Assembly: GCA_001776505.1 (NCBI GenBank)
Contig: MFBV01000014.1
Location: 1-33,739, forward strand
Reading direction: 5' to 3'
Length of the DNA stretch: 33,739 nucleotides
From: Candidatus Curtissbacteria bacterium RIFCSPLOWO2_02_FULL_40_11
Lineage (GTDB): Bacteria; Patescibacteriota; Microgenomatia; Curtissbacterales; GWA2-41-24
Within the stretch, counting starts at the first letter, position 1. Each line of letters begins with the position of its first letter. This document shows positions 13,426-21,767 of the stretch, in pieces. The position numbers were made by a program, and so were the translations under genes. The notes below the pieces were generated by a model. It ran no database searches. It was not told where the DNA came from and saw only the letters and a list, made by a program, of their open reading frames with translations.

Positions 13426-15990
13426 TCAGTTCCAAGGCTCACCAACAGAAATTTCTATCTCACTTTCAGAATCTCTACCAGCCTCATTGTAGGCTTTTGC
13501 CTTTATTTTATGCTTGCCTTTGTTTGCCTCAGCAAACGTGAAGTTAAATTTGACATTAGAATTATTGCCGCTTTTTGTGTTTTTAATAGCTCCGTCTACA
13601 TAAAATTCAACCTTGGTTATGTCCCGTCCGGATTTAATATCAGCCTCGGTTTCAAAACTGAAGTCTACCTGGCTATTGCCGCTTGGCTTTTTAATATTAA
13701 TTTTTATTTCGTCAGGATCCTGAGTCGGTTCAGTTTTTAATTCACCGGGTGGCCTGAACTTGGAGTCAGGATGACTGGCAGCCCAAGCATCGATTCCTTC
13801 TTGCCAACGATTTCTCCCGTCAGTTGAAACAGGATCAAACTCCAAAAATACATAATATTCTTGCCCATCGAGTGTCTTCTGAACTAAGCAGTCTTGTGTA
13901 GGTTCTGTCCCTTTAATAAAGAACTCGCTTCTTTTAGGAAAATCGCGACACGGAAGCCCTCCACTAAAAGAATCAATTTCGAGGGCAATTACGTTGTCAG
14001 GTTTATTGAATTCCTCACTCTCTTTTTTGCTTAGCACAAAACTCATAATTCTATTCCAAATTGGAGTAGCTCCGGTTACCCCAGATGCAATCTGAGGATT
14101 CATTGGAGAATTATCATTATTACCTACCCAAGTTCCAACAACTATCGAAGGCGTATAACCAACAGCCCAATTGTCGCGCTTATCATCTGTAGTTCCAGTC
14201 TTAACCGCAACTGTTTTCCCGGGAATTCTTAAGAGCGAATTAGCGCCGAAAACTTGTGTTCTGGCAACATTATCAGAAAGGATATGTGAAATTAAATATA
14301 CGATATCTCCACCGAGAACCCGCTTTTCCTTAACATCCTTCTTTTCCTCCAAGACTTTCCCGCTCCTGTCTTCAATTTTCAGAATAGGTGCGGGCTCTAC
14401 ATAGTTACCCTCATTAGCTAAAGTCGCATAACCCGTAGCAAGCTCAAGCAGTCTTACCTCTCCGCCTCCAAGAGTCACTGCTAAGCCGAGTCTCGATAAG
14501 TTTTCATCAGTTGGCTCAAGAGATTTAATTCCAGAATCAAACGCTGTCCTAAGCATATTCTTTACACCAACCAAAGCGGTCATTTTTACAGCCGCGATAT
14601 TAATCGAATTCCCCAATGCAAACCGAACTTGAACCGGCCCCTTAAATGTACCGTCGTAATTTACGGGCTTATAAGGAGGTTGCCCGGCCCCTCCAGGGAA
14701 TTCCGTAGGCACATCCATAATTACTGTTGCAGGCGTGTAGCCAGCCTTAAACCCTGTCGCATAGGTAAAAGGTTTTAGGGCTGAACCTGGCTGTCTTAAG
14801 GATAGAGCAACATTAACCTGTCCATCATATTGCTTCGCGAAGAAGTCTTTTGAGCCCACCATCGCGAGTATCTCGCCTTTTTTGGAATCGAGTACTACTG
14901 CTGCCCCATTGCCTACATTTAGATCAACCAGTTTTGCTATTTCTTCGGCTACAATTTTCTGAGCCTCCTTCTGCAATTCAAAATCAAGCGATGTCGTTAC
15001 TTTAAGGCCGCCTTGTTCAACAAATTTCTCGCCGTATTTTTCAACTAAAATATCCCGTATGTAAAACACAAAATGAGGCGCTCTTATACCTTGATCATCA
15101 GGACTAAATTCTACATTTGGCAATTCCTTTTTTATCTGTTCCTCCTGTTCACGCGTTATATGATCGTCTTCACGCATTCTACGAACCACAGCCTCCGCTC
15201 TTTCAATGTATGCGTCAGGATTTGTGCCGTAAGGTGAATAAAAAGTAGGTCTTTGCGGTAATCCGGCTAAAATGACTGCTTCAGTCAGAGTCAAGTCCTT
15301 TGCATCTTTTCTAAAATATGTTTGAGAAGCAGCTTCAATACCCCAAGCAGTTCCTCCATAAGGAACCTCATTAAAGTAAATCTGTAAGATTTCGTCTTTG
15401 GTATATTTTCGCTCTACCTGAACTGTTAAAATTGATTCTTTTATTTTTCGAGCAATTGTTCTTTCGGGAGAAAGTAGAGTATTCTTCACAACCTGTTGAG
15501 TTATTGTCGATCCACCCTGCAAGTTTCGCAGAAATACAATGTTGAGTGCCGCTCTCACTATTCCAAACGGCGAAAATCCTTGATGCTTATAAAAATTCTT
15601 ATCCTCAATTGAAATCGTCGCTTGCTTTACATAATCCGGCAGTTCCCCCCAGTTAACAAGAGCTCTGTTTTTATCACCAAAAATATCGTACAGAAGCTCT
15701 CCTTCTCTGTCGTATATTTTCGTGGAAAGGGAAGCATCACGTTCTGTTAGCTTGTATGGTGAAGGTAAATCCTTAGCAAAAATTACAAATGAAAAAATCG
15801 TAAAAATAATTAATAATATTAACGAGAAAAAAATTAAAGTTGAAGCAACACCAAAAAAGCGTATCCAAAAGCGCCTACGGTTGAAATTTGATTGCTGCAG
15901 GAATGGATGATTTTGGCGATGATAGCGAGAAATTTTTGAAACCCTGGAAGAAAATTTTCTGGCACCAGGTCTATTTAGCCTAAATTTCAT
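13426..15990 (-). CDS. Class A penicillin-binding protein (PBP1A-like) with C-terminal Ig-like domain
   Basis: 854 residues. A basic cytoplasmic N-terminus is followed by a membrane anchor (about 42-72) and a GT51 glycosyltransferase domain with catalytic E129 in ISIEDKNFYKH, then GGSTITQQ (159-166) and KIKESILTVQVER. The transpeptidase domain has S403-x2-K406 (PGSALKP), S462-x-N464 and K597-T-G599. After a linker the C-terminus (about 770-854) reads like an Ig-like or Big-type domain (VEFYVDG...KIKAKAYNEAG), presumably for wall contact. It polymerises and cross-links peptidoglycan outside the membrane. Together with MurT/GatD it shows a working wall pathway. It diverges from tyrS and converges on pheT; its promoter is not certain (TATAAT on the minus strand near 16055). 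Confidence 0.95.
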   Translation of the reverse strand: MKFRLNRPGARKFSSRVSKISRYHRQNHPFLQQSNFNRRRFWIRFFGVASTLIFFSLILLIIFTIFSFVIFAKDLPSPYKLTERDASLSTKIYDREGELLYDIFGDKNRALVNWGELPDYVKQATISIEDKNFYKHQGFSPFGIVRAALNIVFLRNLQGGSTITQQVVKNTLLSPERTIARKIKESILTVQVERKYTKDEILQIYFNEVPYGGTAWGIEAASQTYFRKDAKDLTLTEAVILAGLPQRPTFYSPYGTNPDAYIERAEAVVRRMREDDHITREQEEQIKKELPNVEFSPDDQGIRAPHFVFYIRDILVEKYGEKFVEQGGLKVTTSLDFELQKEAQKIVAEEIAKLVDLNVGNGAAVVLDSKKGEILAMVGSKDFFAKQYDGQVNVALSLRQPGSALKPFTYATGFKAGYTPATVIMDVPTEFPGGAGQPPYKPVNYDGTFKGPVQVRFALGNSINIAAVKMTALVGVKNMLRTAFDSGIKSLEPTDENLSRLGLAVTLGGGEVRLLELATGYATLANEGNYVEPAPILKIEDRSGKVLEEKKDVKEKRVLGGDIVYLISHILSDNVARTQVFGANSLLRIPGKTVAVKTGTTDDKRDNWAVGYTPSIVVGTWVGNNDNSPMNPQIASGVTGATPIWNRIMSFVLSKKESEEFNKPDNVIALEIDSFSGGLPCRDFPKRSEFFIKGTEPTQDCLVQKTLDGQEYYVFLEFDPVSTDGRNRWQEGIDAWAASHPDSKFRPPGELKTEPTQDPDEIKINIKKPSGNSQVDFSFETEADIKSGRDITKVEFYVDGAIKNTKSGNNSNVKFNFTFAEANKGKHKIKAKAYNEAGRDSESEIEISVGEPWN

Positions 15991-16090
15991 AAGATAACAA
16001 CCCAGGATTCGTCAGTGAATTTCTACCCCGCAAACACACTAGGCCGATATCGCTAATTATATATGGAAAATCTAGCTAATTAAAGACTGT

Positions 16091-16096
16091 TATAAT
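16091..16096 (+). promoter_or_regulatory. -10 box of tyrS
   Basis: A perfect TATAAT ending 11 bp before the tyrS ATG. The matching -35 region (about 16068-16073) is poor. It implies a leader of only a few nucleotides. Confidence 0.45.
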
Positions 16097-16107
16097 GAAT
16101 CCTAAAT

Positions 16108-17244
16108 ATGAACAAGATTGATCAAATCTTAAATCGCAGCGTTAAACAAATCCTGCCAAATAAAGAAGGCCTTGAAAAGTTGATGGACTCAAAAAAAATC
16201 CGCGTTTATCTTGGAGTGGATCCCACAGGCCCGAAACTCCATTTAGGTCACAGCATCCCTCTTAAAAAACTTCAGGAATTTGCCGACCTCGGACATGAAG
16301 CTATTTTATTATTCGGTACAGGAACCGTTCTGGCCGGCGATCCTTCGCAAAGAAACGAAGCTCGTAAAAAAATCGCCGGCACCGAAATTGACGAAAATAT
16401 CAAAACATGGAAATCTCAAGCAGAAAAAATTATCAATTTCGACAAAGTCAAAATAAAGTATAACGGCGATTGGCTCTTAAAATTAAACTATGCGGACATT
16501 ATTAACATCGCCTCAAACATCTCCTCAACCCAACTCTATAAACGCGAAATGTTCCAAGAAAGAACAAAGCGTGGACAAACAGTTTGGACACATGAGACAC
16601 TTTATCCGCTTTTTCAGGGTTATGATTCAGTCGCTATGGACGTCGATCTGGAAATTGGTGGGACTGATCAAACTTTTAACATGCTTATTGGCCGCGAACT
16701 TCAAAAGAAAATGAACAAGCGCGAAAAATTCGTTTTAATAACACCTCTAATTTCCGGAACAGACGGCAAACCAATGAGCAAATCATCCGGCAACTGCATT
16801 TGGCTTGACGATTCAGCTTCCGAGATGTTCGGCAAAATAATGTCAATGGCAGACATTCAAATCGAAGAATATTGGCAGATGTTAACAGATCTTCCAATCA
16901 GTAAGCTTAAAGGCTTAAAACCACTCGATGCAAAAAAAATGCTCGCTTACGAAATCGTCGAGCTTTACAAAGGAGAAACCTCGGCAAAGAAAACCCAAAA
17001 AGAATTTGAGGCCGTTTACCAAAAAGGCGCTAAGCCAAGAGATATTGACGTAAATGTTCAAGAAAACGTTTCTTTGACGGAAGCAATTTCCGCCTTTATG
17101 CCAAGCAAATCCCAAGCGAAAAGACTCATTGGTCAAGGAGCCGTTGAAATTGACGGGCAAATAGTAAAAGATGGGAGCGTAAAGACTCAAAAAGGTCAGG
17201 TCTTAAAAATCGGCAAAAAAACTTATGCTAAAGTAGGAAAATGA
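16108..17244 (+). CDS. tyrS: Tyrosyl-tRNA synthetase
   Basis: 378 residues, class I. HIGH-type motif H45-LG-H48 (LHLGH), a tyrosine-pocket segment QGYDSVAMDVDLEIGGTDQ (170-188), KMSKS-type motif KPMSKS (221-226) and a C-terminal S4 RNA-binding domain (from about 315, SQAKRLIGQGAVEIDG). It activates tyrosine and charges tRNA-Tyr. The start is set by TATAAT at 16091. The stop overlaps the next small gene by four bases (ATGA at 17241). Length is slightly below the usual 400-420, with no missing motif. Confidence 0.95.
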   Translation: MNKIDQILNRSVKQILPNKEGLEKLMDSKKIRVYLGVDPTGPKLHLGHSIPLKKLQEFADLGHEAILLFGTGTVLAGDPSQRNEARKKIAGTEIDENIKTWKSQAEKIINFDKVKIKYNGDWLLKLNYADIINIASNISSTQLYKREMFQERTKRGQTVWTHETLYPLFQGYDSVAMDVDLEIGGTDQTFNMLIGRELQKKMNKREKFVLITPLISGTDGKPMSKSSGNCIWLDDSASEMFGKIMSMADIQIEEYWQMLTDLPISKLKGLKPLDAKKMLAYEIVELYKGETSAKKTQKEFEAVYQKGAKPRDIDVNVQENVSLTEAISAFMPSKSQAKRLIGQGAVEIDGQIVKDGSVKTQKGQVLKIGKKTYAKVGK

Positions 17245-17357
17245 AACTCTTTAAAAAATCTTATTTAAAACACGCCTGGAAAATTATCATTCTAATCAGC
17301 GGCCTGATATTCATTATTGGCCAGTTTGCTATTTACCTGATCTACGGACTGCAGTAA
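17241..17357 (+). CDS. 38-residue membrane peptide coupled to tyrS
   Basis: ATG at 17241 overlaps the tyrS TGA (ATGA), giving a 38-residue peptide. A lysine-rich N-terminus (MKLFKKSYLKHAWK) is followed by one hydrophobic helix (IIILISGLIFIIGQFAIYLI) and a short tail. The positive-inside rule puts the N-terminus in the cytoplasm. The coupling, the clean membrane-helix pattern and the tight fit before recG suggest a real small protein. No family is recognised and its role is unknown. Confidence 0.5.
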   Translation: MKLFKKSYLKHAWKIIILISGLIFIIGQFAIYLIYGLQ

Positions 17358-17417
17358 TTGGTAAATCGTATTTCGCGCTTCGGATTTCTAAATTTGTTAA
17401 AATTTAGCAAATTTAAC

Positions 17418-19466
17418 GTGAACCCCCAAACTCCTATTAATAACCTTCCTGGAATTGGTTCTTATTACGCAAGAAAATTAAAAAAGTTAGAAGTTGAAAC
17501 TGTCGAAGATCTTATTTACCATTTCCCATTTCGCTACGACGACTTTTCCAAAATATTTTCTATTTCCAATGTCAAGCAAGATGAAAAGCTAAGTATTCAA
17601 GGAGTTTTGTGGCAAATAAAAAACTTGAGAACCAAAAAGGGGAAATTTATCACCCTTGCAACTGTTGCTGACCAATCTGGAACAGTTGAAGTCATTTGGT
17701 TCAACCAATCATATCTCACCAAAAATCTAAAACCCGGCATGCAAATTTCGCTCTCGGGCAAAGCTACAATTGAAAGCTCTAAAGTTAAACTAATATCACC
17801 AAGCTACGAAGTTATTCGCACCGGTACTCTCAAAAGAAAAAGCAATAGCGAACACTCGACTCTGCACACCGGACGCCTTGTACCAATTTATCCGGAAACC
17901 GAAGGTTTATCATCCAAATGGCTAAGAAGCAAAATCGCAGTTATCCTGCCTTTGTACGTAAAAACTGTAACAGATTTTCTTCCAGAAAAATTAATCAAGA
18001 AACAACAATTAAAAAGCCTCGACTGGTCTCTTTCTAAAATTCACCTTCCGGAAAATTATCGAGAAGTTGAACTAGCCAGAAAGAGACTGGCATTCGACGA
18101 AATTTTTCTTGTACAGCTAATGTCTATAATCCGTCAAAAAGAGTGGCTAGAAAAAATGTCTGCCCCGAAAATAAAAATAAATAAAAGCAGAATCATCACT
18201 TTCACACAAAACCTGCCGTTTACACTTACAAATGCCCAACAAAGAGCAGTGAGTGAAATAACCTCTGATATGAAAAAAGGTATTCCAACTAATAGATTGT
18301 TGGAAGGGGACGTTGGTTCAGGAAAAACTGTTGTGGCAACCCACGCAGCTTTAATAGCATGCGACAATAATTTTGATACTCTTTTTGCAGCGCCTACAGA
18401 AATTCTAGCTTTTCAACACCAAAAAACACTTGAAACTCTACTCAAACCGCTCAGCGTGAAAGTGGGTATTTGGACAGGCAGCAAGAAACAAAAAGGCGAT
18501 ATTACATGCGGTACACATGCCCTACTCACAACTTTCAAAACAAAAAGGCAGGTAGGGCTGGTGATTGTCGATGAACAACACAGGTTTGGCGTAGCTCAAA
18601 GAGCAAAACTTTTTCTCGACCAGTCATCAAAATTAAAACCCCATCTCCTGACAATGACAGCCACGCCAATTCCAAGAACACTGGCACTAACGCTGTATGG
18701 CGATCTTAATCTTTCGATCCTTGACGAAATGCCAAAAGGTAGGCAAAAAATATCAACCTTTATAGTACCAAACAATAAAAGGCAAGATGCACACATATTT
18801 ATAGAAAAGGAAATAAAGAGGGGCAGACAAGCTTTCATTATTACCCCATTCGTCGAACCCTCCGAATCCATAACTACTGTAAAAGCAGCAACGGAAGAAT
18901 TTGATAAGCTCAAAGAAAAATTTTCAACTCAAATAAAACTAGGGCTACTTCACGGTAAACTTAAAACCAAAGAAAAAGAATCTACTATTAATAAATTCAA
19001 GGCAAATAAGATCAACCTGCTTGTAGCAACCCCTGTTGTCGAAGTGGGCATAGATGTACCTAATGCAACAATTATGCTTATAGAGTCGGCTGACCGTTTT
19101 GGCCTTGCACAACTTCACCAACTAAGGGGTAGAGTAGGTAGGGGCAAGCATAAATCTTATTGCTTCTTGTTTACAGATTCAAAAGCAGAAAGTTCACTAA
19201 AAAGGCTTAAAAGCATGGAAAAAATTCATGTTGGGTTTGAACTTGCCGAGATAGATTTAAAAATGCGAGGCGCAGGAGAAATCTTCGGCCTAAGACAATC
19301 AGGCTTTGAAAACTTTAAAGTCGCAGATTTTTCCGATAGAAAAACCATTTCCGCAGCCCAAATTGAAGCAAAAACACTGATTAATTCTGACCCAAACCTA
19401 AGTAAGCGCCCAGAATTAAAAGAGAGAATTTCAAAACTTCAAGAACAATACTCACAACCAAATTAG
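17418..19466 (+). CDS. recG: ATP-dependent DNA helicase RecG
   Basis: About 682 residues from the GTG at 17418 (TPINNLPGIGSYYARKL, the usual RecG opening). An in-frame TTG at 17358 would add 20 residues. A TAAAAT at 17398 supports the later start. The N-terminal wedge OB domain carries VEVIWFNQSYL. The helicase core has Walker A GDVGSGKT (about nt 18307), DEQH box (VIVDEQHRFGVAQR, about 18562), MTATPIPRTL, and motif VI SADRFGLAQLHQLRGRVGRG, which also includes the RecG-specific end. The TRG region near the C-terminus (EIDLKMRGAGEIFGLRQSG) is present. It reverses stalled replication forks and branch-migrates junctions. A hairpin follows the stop. Confidence 0.95.
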   Translation: MNPQTPINNLPGIGSYYARKLKKLEVETVEDLIYHFPFRYDDFSKIFSISNVKQDEKLSIQGVLWQIKNLRTKKGKFITLATVADQSGTVEVIWFNQSYLTKNLKPGMQISLSGKATIESSKVKLISPSYEVIRTGTLKRKSNSEHSTLHTGRLVPIYPETEGLSSKWLRSKIAVILPLYVKTVTDFLPEKLIKKQQLKSLDWSLSKIHLPENYREVELARKRLAFDEIFLVQLMSIIRQKEWLEKMSAPKIKINKSRIITFTQNLPFTLTNAQQRAVSEITSDMKKGIPTNRLLEGDVGSGKTVVATHAALIACDNNFDTLFAAPTEILAFQHQKTLETLLKPLSVKVGIWTGSKKQKGDITCGTHALLTTFKTKRQVGLVIVDEQHRFGVAQRAKLFLDQSSKLKPHLLTMTATPIPRTLALTLYGDLNLSILDEMPKGRQKISTFIVPNNKRQDAHIFIEKEIKRGRQAFIITPFVEPSESITTVKAATEEFDKLKEKFSTQIKLGLLHGKLKTKEKESTINKFKANKINLLVATPVVEVGIDVPNATIMLIESADRFGLAQLHQLRGRVGRGKHKSYCFLFTDSKAESSLKRLKSMEKIHVGFELAEIDLKMRGAGEIFGLRQSGFENFKVADFSDRKTISAAQIEAKTLINSDPNLSKRPELKERISKLQEQYSQPN

Positions 19467-19484
19467 CGGTCGGGTTGTGGCTTT
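19453..19484 (+). terminator. Possible recG terminator overlapping the next promoter
   Basis: CACAACC (19453-19459) pairs with GGTTGTG (19473-19479) around a 13-nt loop that contains the recG stop, followed by GCTTTT. The -35 of the next gene (TTGTGG, 19475-19480) lies in the 3' arm. The loop is large and the T-run short, so this is tentative. Confidence 0.35.
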
Positions 19485-19504
19485 TACGCATATTATGCTA
19501 GAAT
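19475..19504 (+). promoter_or_regulatory. Leaderless-type promoter of the ribbon-helix-helix gene
   Basis: TTGTGG (19475-19480), 18-bp spacer, TAGAAT (19499-19504) with TGC directly before it (extended -10). The -10 ends eight bases before the ATG at 19513, which favours that start over the GTG at 19477 inside the promoter. Confidence 0.55.
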
Positions 19505-19512
19505 CCGACACT

Positions 19513-19749
19513 ATGACTGAAAGAGATGACAGTAAACGGACTAGAGTTACGGGTATTTACCTAGACAAAGAAATTGATTCACTCGTCAGGGCAGTAGCTG
19601 CAATAAGGGGGGTTTCAAACTCTCAACTTATAAGCGACTCCTTAAAAGAATACTTTACTAAACATCATGAAGAGATACAGTTAGAATTTCAGACGTTTGG
19701 CCTGGCTCTCGATAGCTTCCGACCATCAGAGGATCAAACTACCGCATAG
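19513..19749 (+). CDS. Ribbon-helix-helix (CopG-type) DNA-binding protein
   Basis: 78 residues. Residues 8-45 read as a ribbon-helix-helix fold: strand TRVTGIYLD, helix KEIDSLVRAVAAIRG, the turn VSNS, then helix QLISDSLKEYFTKHH. It should dimerise and bind DNA through the strand. There is no toxin gene next to it, so a free-standing transcriptional regulator is more likely than an antitoxin. A short non-helical tail follows. Its own leaderless promoter supports separate expression. The target is unknown; autoregulation at 19475-19504 is possible. Confidence 0.7.
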   Translation: MTERDDSKRTRVTGIYLDKEIDSLVRAVAAIRGVSNSQLISDSLKEYFTKHHEEIQLEFQTFGLALDSFRPSEDQTTA

Positions 19750-19965
19750 AAAATTCATTGCAAAAAAAGGGTCGGTCGGCCACGACTCCATATATCTTGT
19801 TTAGTATTTGACTCTTGATCCCACATGCTGTTATATAGTTTGATTATCATAAGAGAAAAATTATATCAGCAGATCGCTTTGACACCTTTCAGTAATGTCA
19901 ATGGCGCTCCTCTGATATTTTTAAAAAATAGCTAATTACATAAAATTTAAAAGAAATTTTTAAAA
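19750..19965 (+). other. Intergenic leader of rpmF with a candidate promoter
   Basis: No gene seen. TTGACT (19808-19813), 17 bp, TTATAT (19831-19836) is a candidate promoter, giving a leader of about 120 nt before rpmF. In that leader TTGACA (19879-19884) can pair with TGTCAA (19896-19901). A second -10-like TAAAAT lies near 19942. Neither a Shine-Dalgarno sequence nor a T-run terminator is visible, so a regulated leader or a small RNA are both open. Confidence 0.35.
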
Positions 19966-20124
19966 ATGACACCGCTACCTAAGAAAAAACATGCTAAAAG
20001 CCGAACCAGAGTTCGTAAATCAACAAAAAAAATCCGGCTTCCAAAATTAGTGGAGTGTTCAAATTGTAAAGAATTAAAGTTCCCTCATAAAATCTGTCAG
20101 AATTGTAATAAATATAAAGCATGA
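19966..20124 (+). CDS. rpmF: 50S ribosomal protein bL32
   Basis: 52 residues. The opening MTPLPKKKHAKSRTRVRK is the family hallmark. A zinc ribbon follows with C31-x2-C34 (ECSNC) and C44-x2-C47 (ICQNC). It belongs to the large ribosomal subunit. It is short enough to be missed by simple ORF length cut-offs. The stop overlaps the nusB start (ATGA at 20121-20124). rpmF is often next to lipid-synthesis genes and an acyl carrier protein, which fits the carrier-like gene two positions on. Confidence 0.93.
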   Translation: MTPLPKKKHAKSRTRVRKSTKKIRLPKLVECSNCKELKFPHKICQNCNKYKA

Positions 20125-20495
20125 AACGCAAAGCTGATCCCAGACATCAACTTCGAGTAAAAATAATGAAGCAATTATTCGAAAAAAACTTTAGAGAATC
20201 ACTCGAACTTTCTAAACCATCTGACGCTCTCGAAATTTACTCCGATAGAAAAAAAATTGATAAGATAATTACCACTAACGCACCTGCGTGGCCCCTAAAT
20301 CAAATACCTCCTGTGGATCTTGCTACTCTTCGTCTGGCAATATGGGAATTAAAGTTCAAAAGGAAAAAAGAACCATATAAGGTTGTAATCGACGAAGCAG
20401 TAGAGATTGCCAAAGAATTTGGTACTGGAGCATCTCCAAGTTTTATTAACGGGGTACTGGGGTCTGTAGTTAAGAAGGAAATCAAACATGACTGA
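20121..20495 (+). CDS. nusB: Transcription antitermination factor NusB
   Basis: 124 residues, all-helical NusB fold. The typical internal region NQIPPVDLATLRLAIWEL (about 65-82) and the ending VVIDEAVEIAKEFG...PSFINGVLGSV are present, with basic N-terminal residues that contact boxA RNA. With NusE (S10) it supports rRNA antitermination. It overlaps rpmF by four bases and the following carrier-protein-like gene by eight, so the block is one tightly coupled operon. Confidence 0.93.
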   Translation: MKRKADPRHQLRVKIMKQLFEKNFRESLELSKPSDALEIYSDRKKIDKIITTNAPAWPLNQIPPVDLATLRLAIWELKFKRKKEPYKVVIDEAVEIAKEFGTGASPSFINGVLGSVVKKEIKHD

Positions 20496-20739
20496 CACTG
20501 AAATACTCGATGATCTAAAGAAAATCATTCACAAACAATTTGGGATTTCGGAAGAAAAAATAGAAGAAGAGTCTTACTTTGATTCCGACTTAAATATAAC
20601 TGAGCTGGAAATAGAAGATCTAGTTGCAAACATTCAAGAAAAATACAGTATAACTATTCCCGATGAAAAATTACCTTCAATAAAGAAAATTTCAGATTTA
20701 ATCGCCTATATTTACGAAAATGCGGATTCAGCCAACTAA
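20488..20739 (+). CDS. Acyl-carrier-protein-like protein lacking the phosphopantetheine serine
   Basis: 83 residues with the full ACP outline: helix I (ILDDLKKIIHKQFGI), then helix II and IPDEKLPSIKKISDLIAYI at the end, as in AcpP. Where AcpP has GADSLD, with the serine that carries 4'-phosphopantetheine, this protein has NITELE. The aligned residue is Glu39 and no serine lies within five residues. It therefore cannot be a normal acyl carrier unless the alignment is wrong. It sits just before rnc, the usual place of acpP (plsX-acpP-rnc), so it is probably a derived acpP. It overlaps rnc by 20 bp. A structural or regulatory role is possible. Confidence 0.75.
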   Translation: MTDTEILDDLKKIIHKQFGISEEKIEEESYFDSDLNITELEIEDLVANIQEKYSITIPDEKLPSIKKISDLIAYIYENADSAN

Positions 20740-21451
20740 AAAACTACGAAAAACACAAGAAATCAGCACAGGTTTCAATCTATCTAACGTAGAAAAACAA
20801 ATCTCAATAATATTTAATAACAAAAGCCTTCTCGAAAACGCTTTTATCCATAGATCGTATTTGAACGAACACAAAAAATTCAAAGAACTTTCCAATGAAC
20901 GTTTAGAGTTTTTAGGAGACTCGGTTCTTTCTATAGTAGTCTCTTTGTTTTTATACAACAATCTTCCAGATAGCCCCGAAGGTGAACTTACCCAATTGAG
21001 AGCATCACTAGTTCGAACCGAAACGCTTGCAAAAATTGCTCAGCAGCTTTCTCTGGGCAAATACCTACATCTCTCAAAGGGTGAGGAGGATTCCGGCGGT
21101 CGCAGCAACAATTCAACTCTTGCAGACACGTATGAAGCTCTTGTGGGGGCAATATATCTCGACCAGAAATTCGATATTACGGACAAATTTATCGAAACTA
21201 CGATGCTTAAAGACTGGAAAACACTTACTAAATCAGCAGTTTCTGACAATAAATCAAAATTACAAGAAATCATGCAAAAAAAACATAAAGTTTCGCCAAC
21301 TTATAAACTCATTAAAAGCTGGGGACCAGACCATGCCAGACAATTCCAGATTGGAGTTTATATGGCTGAAAAGTTACTCGGTACAGGAACAGGCAAGAAC
21401 AAACAACAAGCTGCTCAAAACGCCGCTCAAAATGCCCTAAGCAATATCTGA
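20720..21451 (+). CDS. rnc: Ribonuclease III
   Basis: 243 residues. The endonuclease domain carries the signature NERLEFLGDSVLS (near residues 54-66; E and D bind magnesium) and the second acidic site DTYEALVGAIYLD. It is joined to a C-terminal double-stranded RNA-binding domain (about 170-243, SKLQEIMQKKHKVSPTY...GKNKQQAAQNAAQNAL). It cleaves dsRNA in rRNA precursors and mRNA. The ATG at 20720 overlaps the carrier-like gene by 20 bp; the extended N-terminus (about 25 residues) before the conserved start is unusual but plausible. Confidence 0.95.
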   Translation: MRIQPTKKLRKTQEISTGFNLSNVEKQISIIFNNKSLLENAFIHRSYLNEHKKFKELSNERLEFLGDSVLSIVVSLFLYNNLPDSPEGELTQLRASLVRTETLAKIAQQLSLGKYLHLSKGEEDSGGRSNNSTLADTYEALVGAIYLDQKFDITDKFIETTMLKDWKTLTKSAVSDNKSKLQEIMQKKHKVSPTYKLIKSWGPDHARQFQIGVYMAEKLLGTGTGKNKQQAAQNAAQNALSNI

Positions 21452-21453
21452 GC

Positions 21454-21483
21454 TTGAACTCTCCTGCCGTTTTTTGAGATAAT
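21454..21483 (+). promoter_or_regulatory. Promoter of rpsP-khpA-trmD
   Basis: TTGAAC (21454-21459), 18-bp spacer, GATAAT (21478-21483) with TGA directly before it (extended -10). It predicts transcription from about 21490, some 11 nt before the rpsP ATG. Confidence 0.5.
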
Positions 21484-21500
21484 CAGTGTCCAATTAAACT

Positions 21501-21767
21501 ATGGCAGTTAAATTAAGACTAGCTAAAACTGGCAAAAAACATAGGTTGTCTTTTCGAGTAGTTGCCCAAGATACCAAAAGCCCAAGAGACAGTAAATTCC
21601 TTGAAATACTAGGATACTATTTGCCGTACGAAACTAAATCTAAAAACCTTACTATAAAAACCGACAGAATTGACTATTGGGTTTCAAAAGGTGCCCAACC
21701 AACAAAAGCAGTTAGTCAGCTTTTAGAAAAAAATAAAAATGCAAGATTTGATAAAAAGTCTTCTTGA
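21501..21767 (+). CDS. rpsP: 30S ribosomal protein bS16
   Basis: 88 residues. MAVKLRLAKTGKKHRLSFRVV is the family start (typically VKIRL-R-G-KK-P-YRIVV), followed by DSKFLEILGYYLPYETK and WVSKGAQPT-AVSQLL. It is a 16S rRNA-binding protein needed for small-subunit assembly. It overlaps khpA by 29 bp, an unusually long overlap for this conserved pair. The last residues (KNKNARFDKKSS) are shared DNA with the KH protein start. Confidence 0.95.
   Translation: MAVKLRLAKTGKKHRLSFRVVAQDTKSPRDSKFLEILGYYLPYETKSKNLTIKTDRIDYWVSKGAQPTKAVSQLLEKNKNARFDKKSS

Noticed and set aside
13259-13492. Plus-strand protein in the pheT-PBP gap
   Set aside because: It is the shadow of the minus-strand thioredoxin-like remnant and of the end of the PBP gene.
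19477-19479. GTG start for the ribbon-helix-helix protein
   Set aside because: It lies in the -35 region and recG hairpin, and adds residues unlike the fold.
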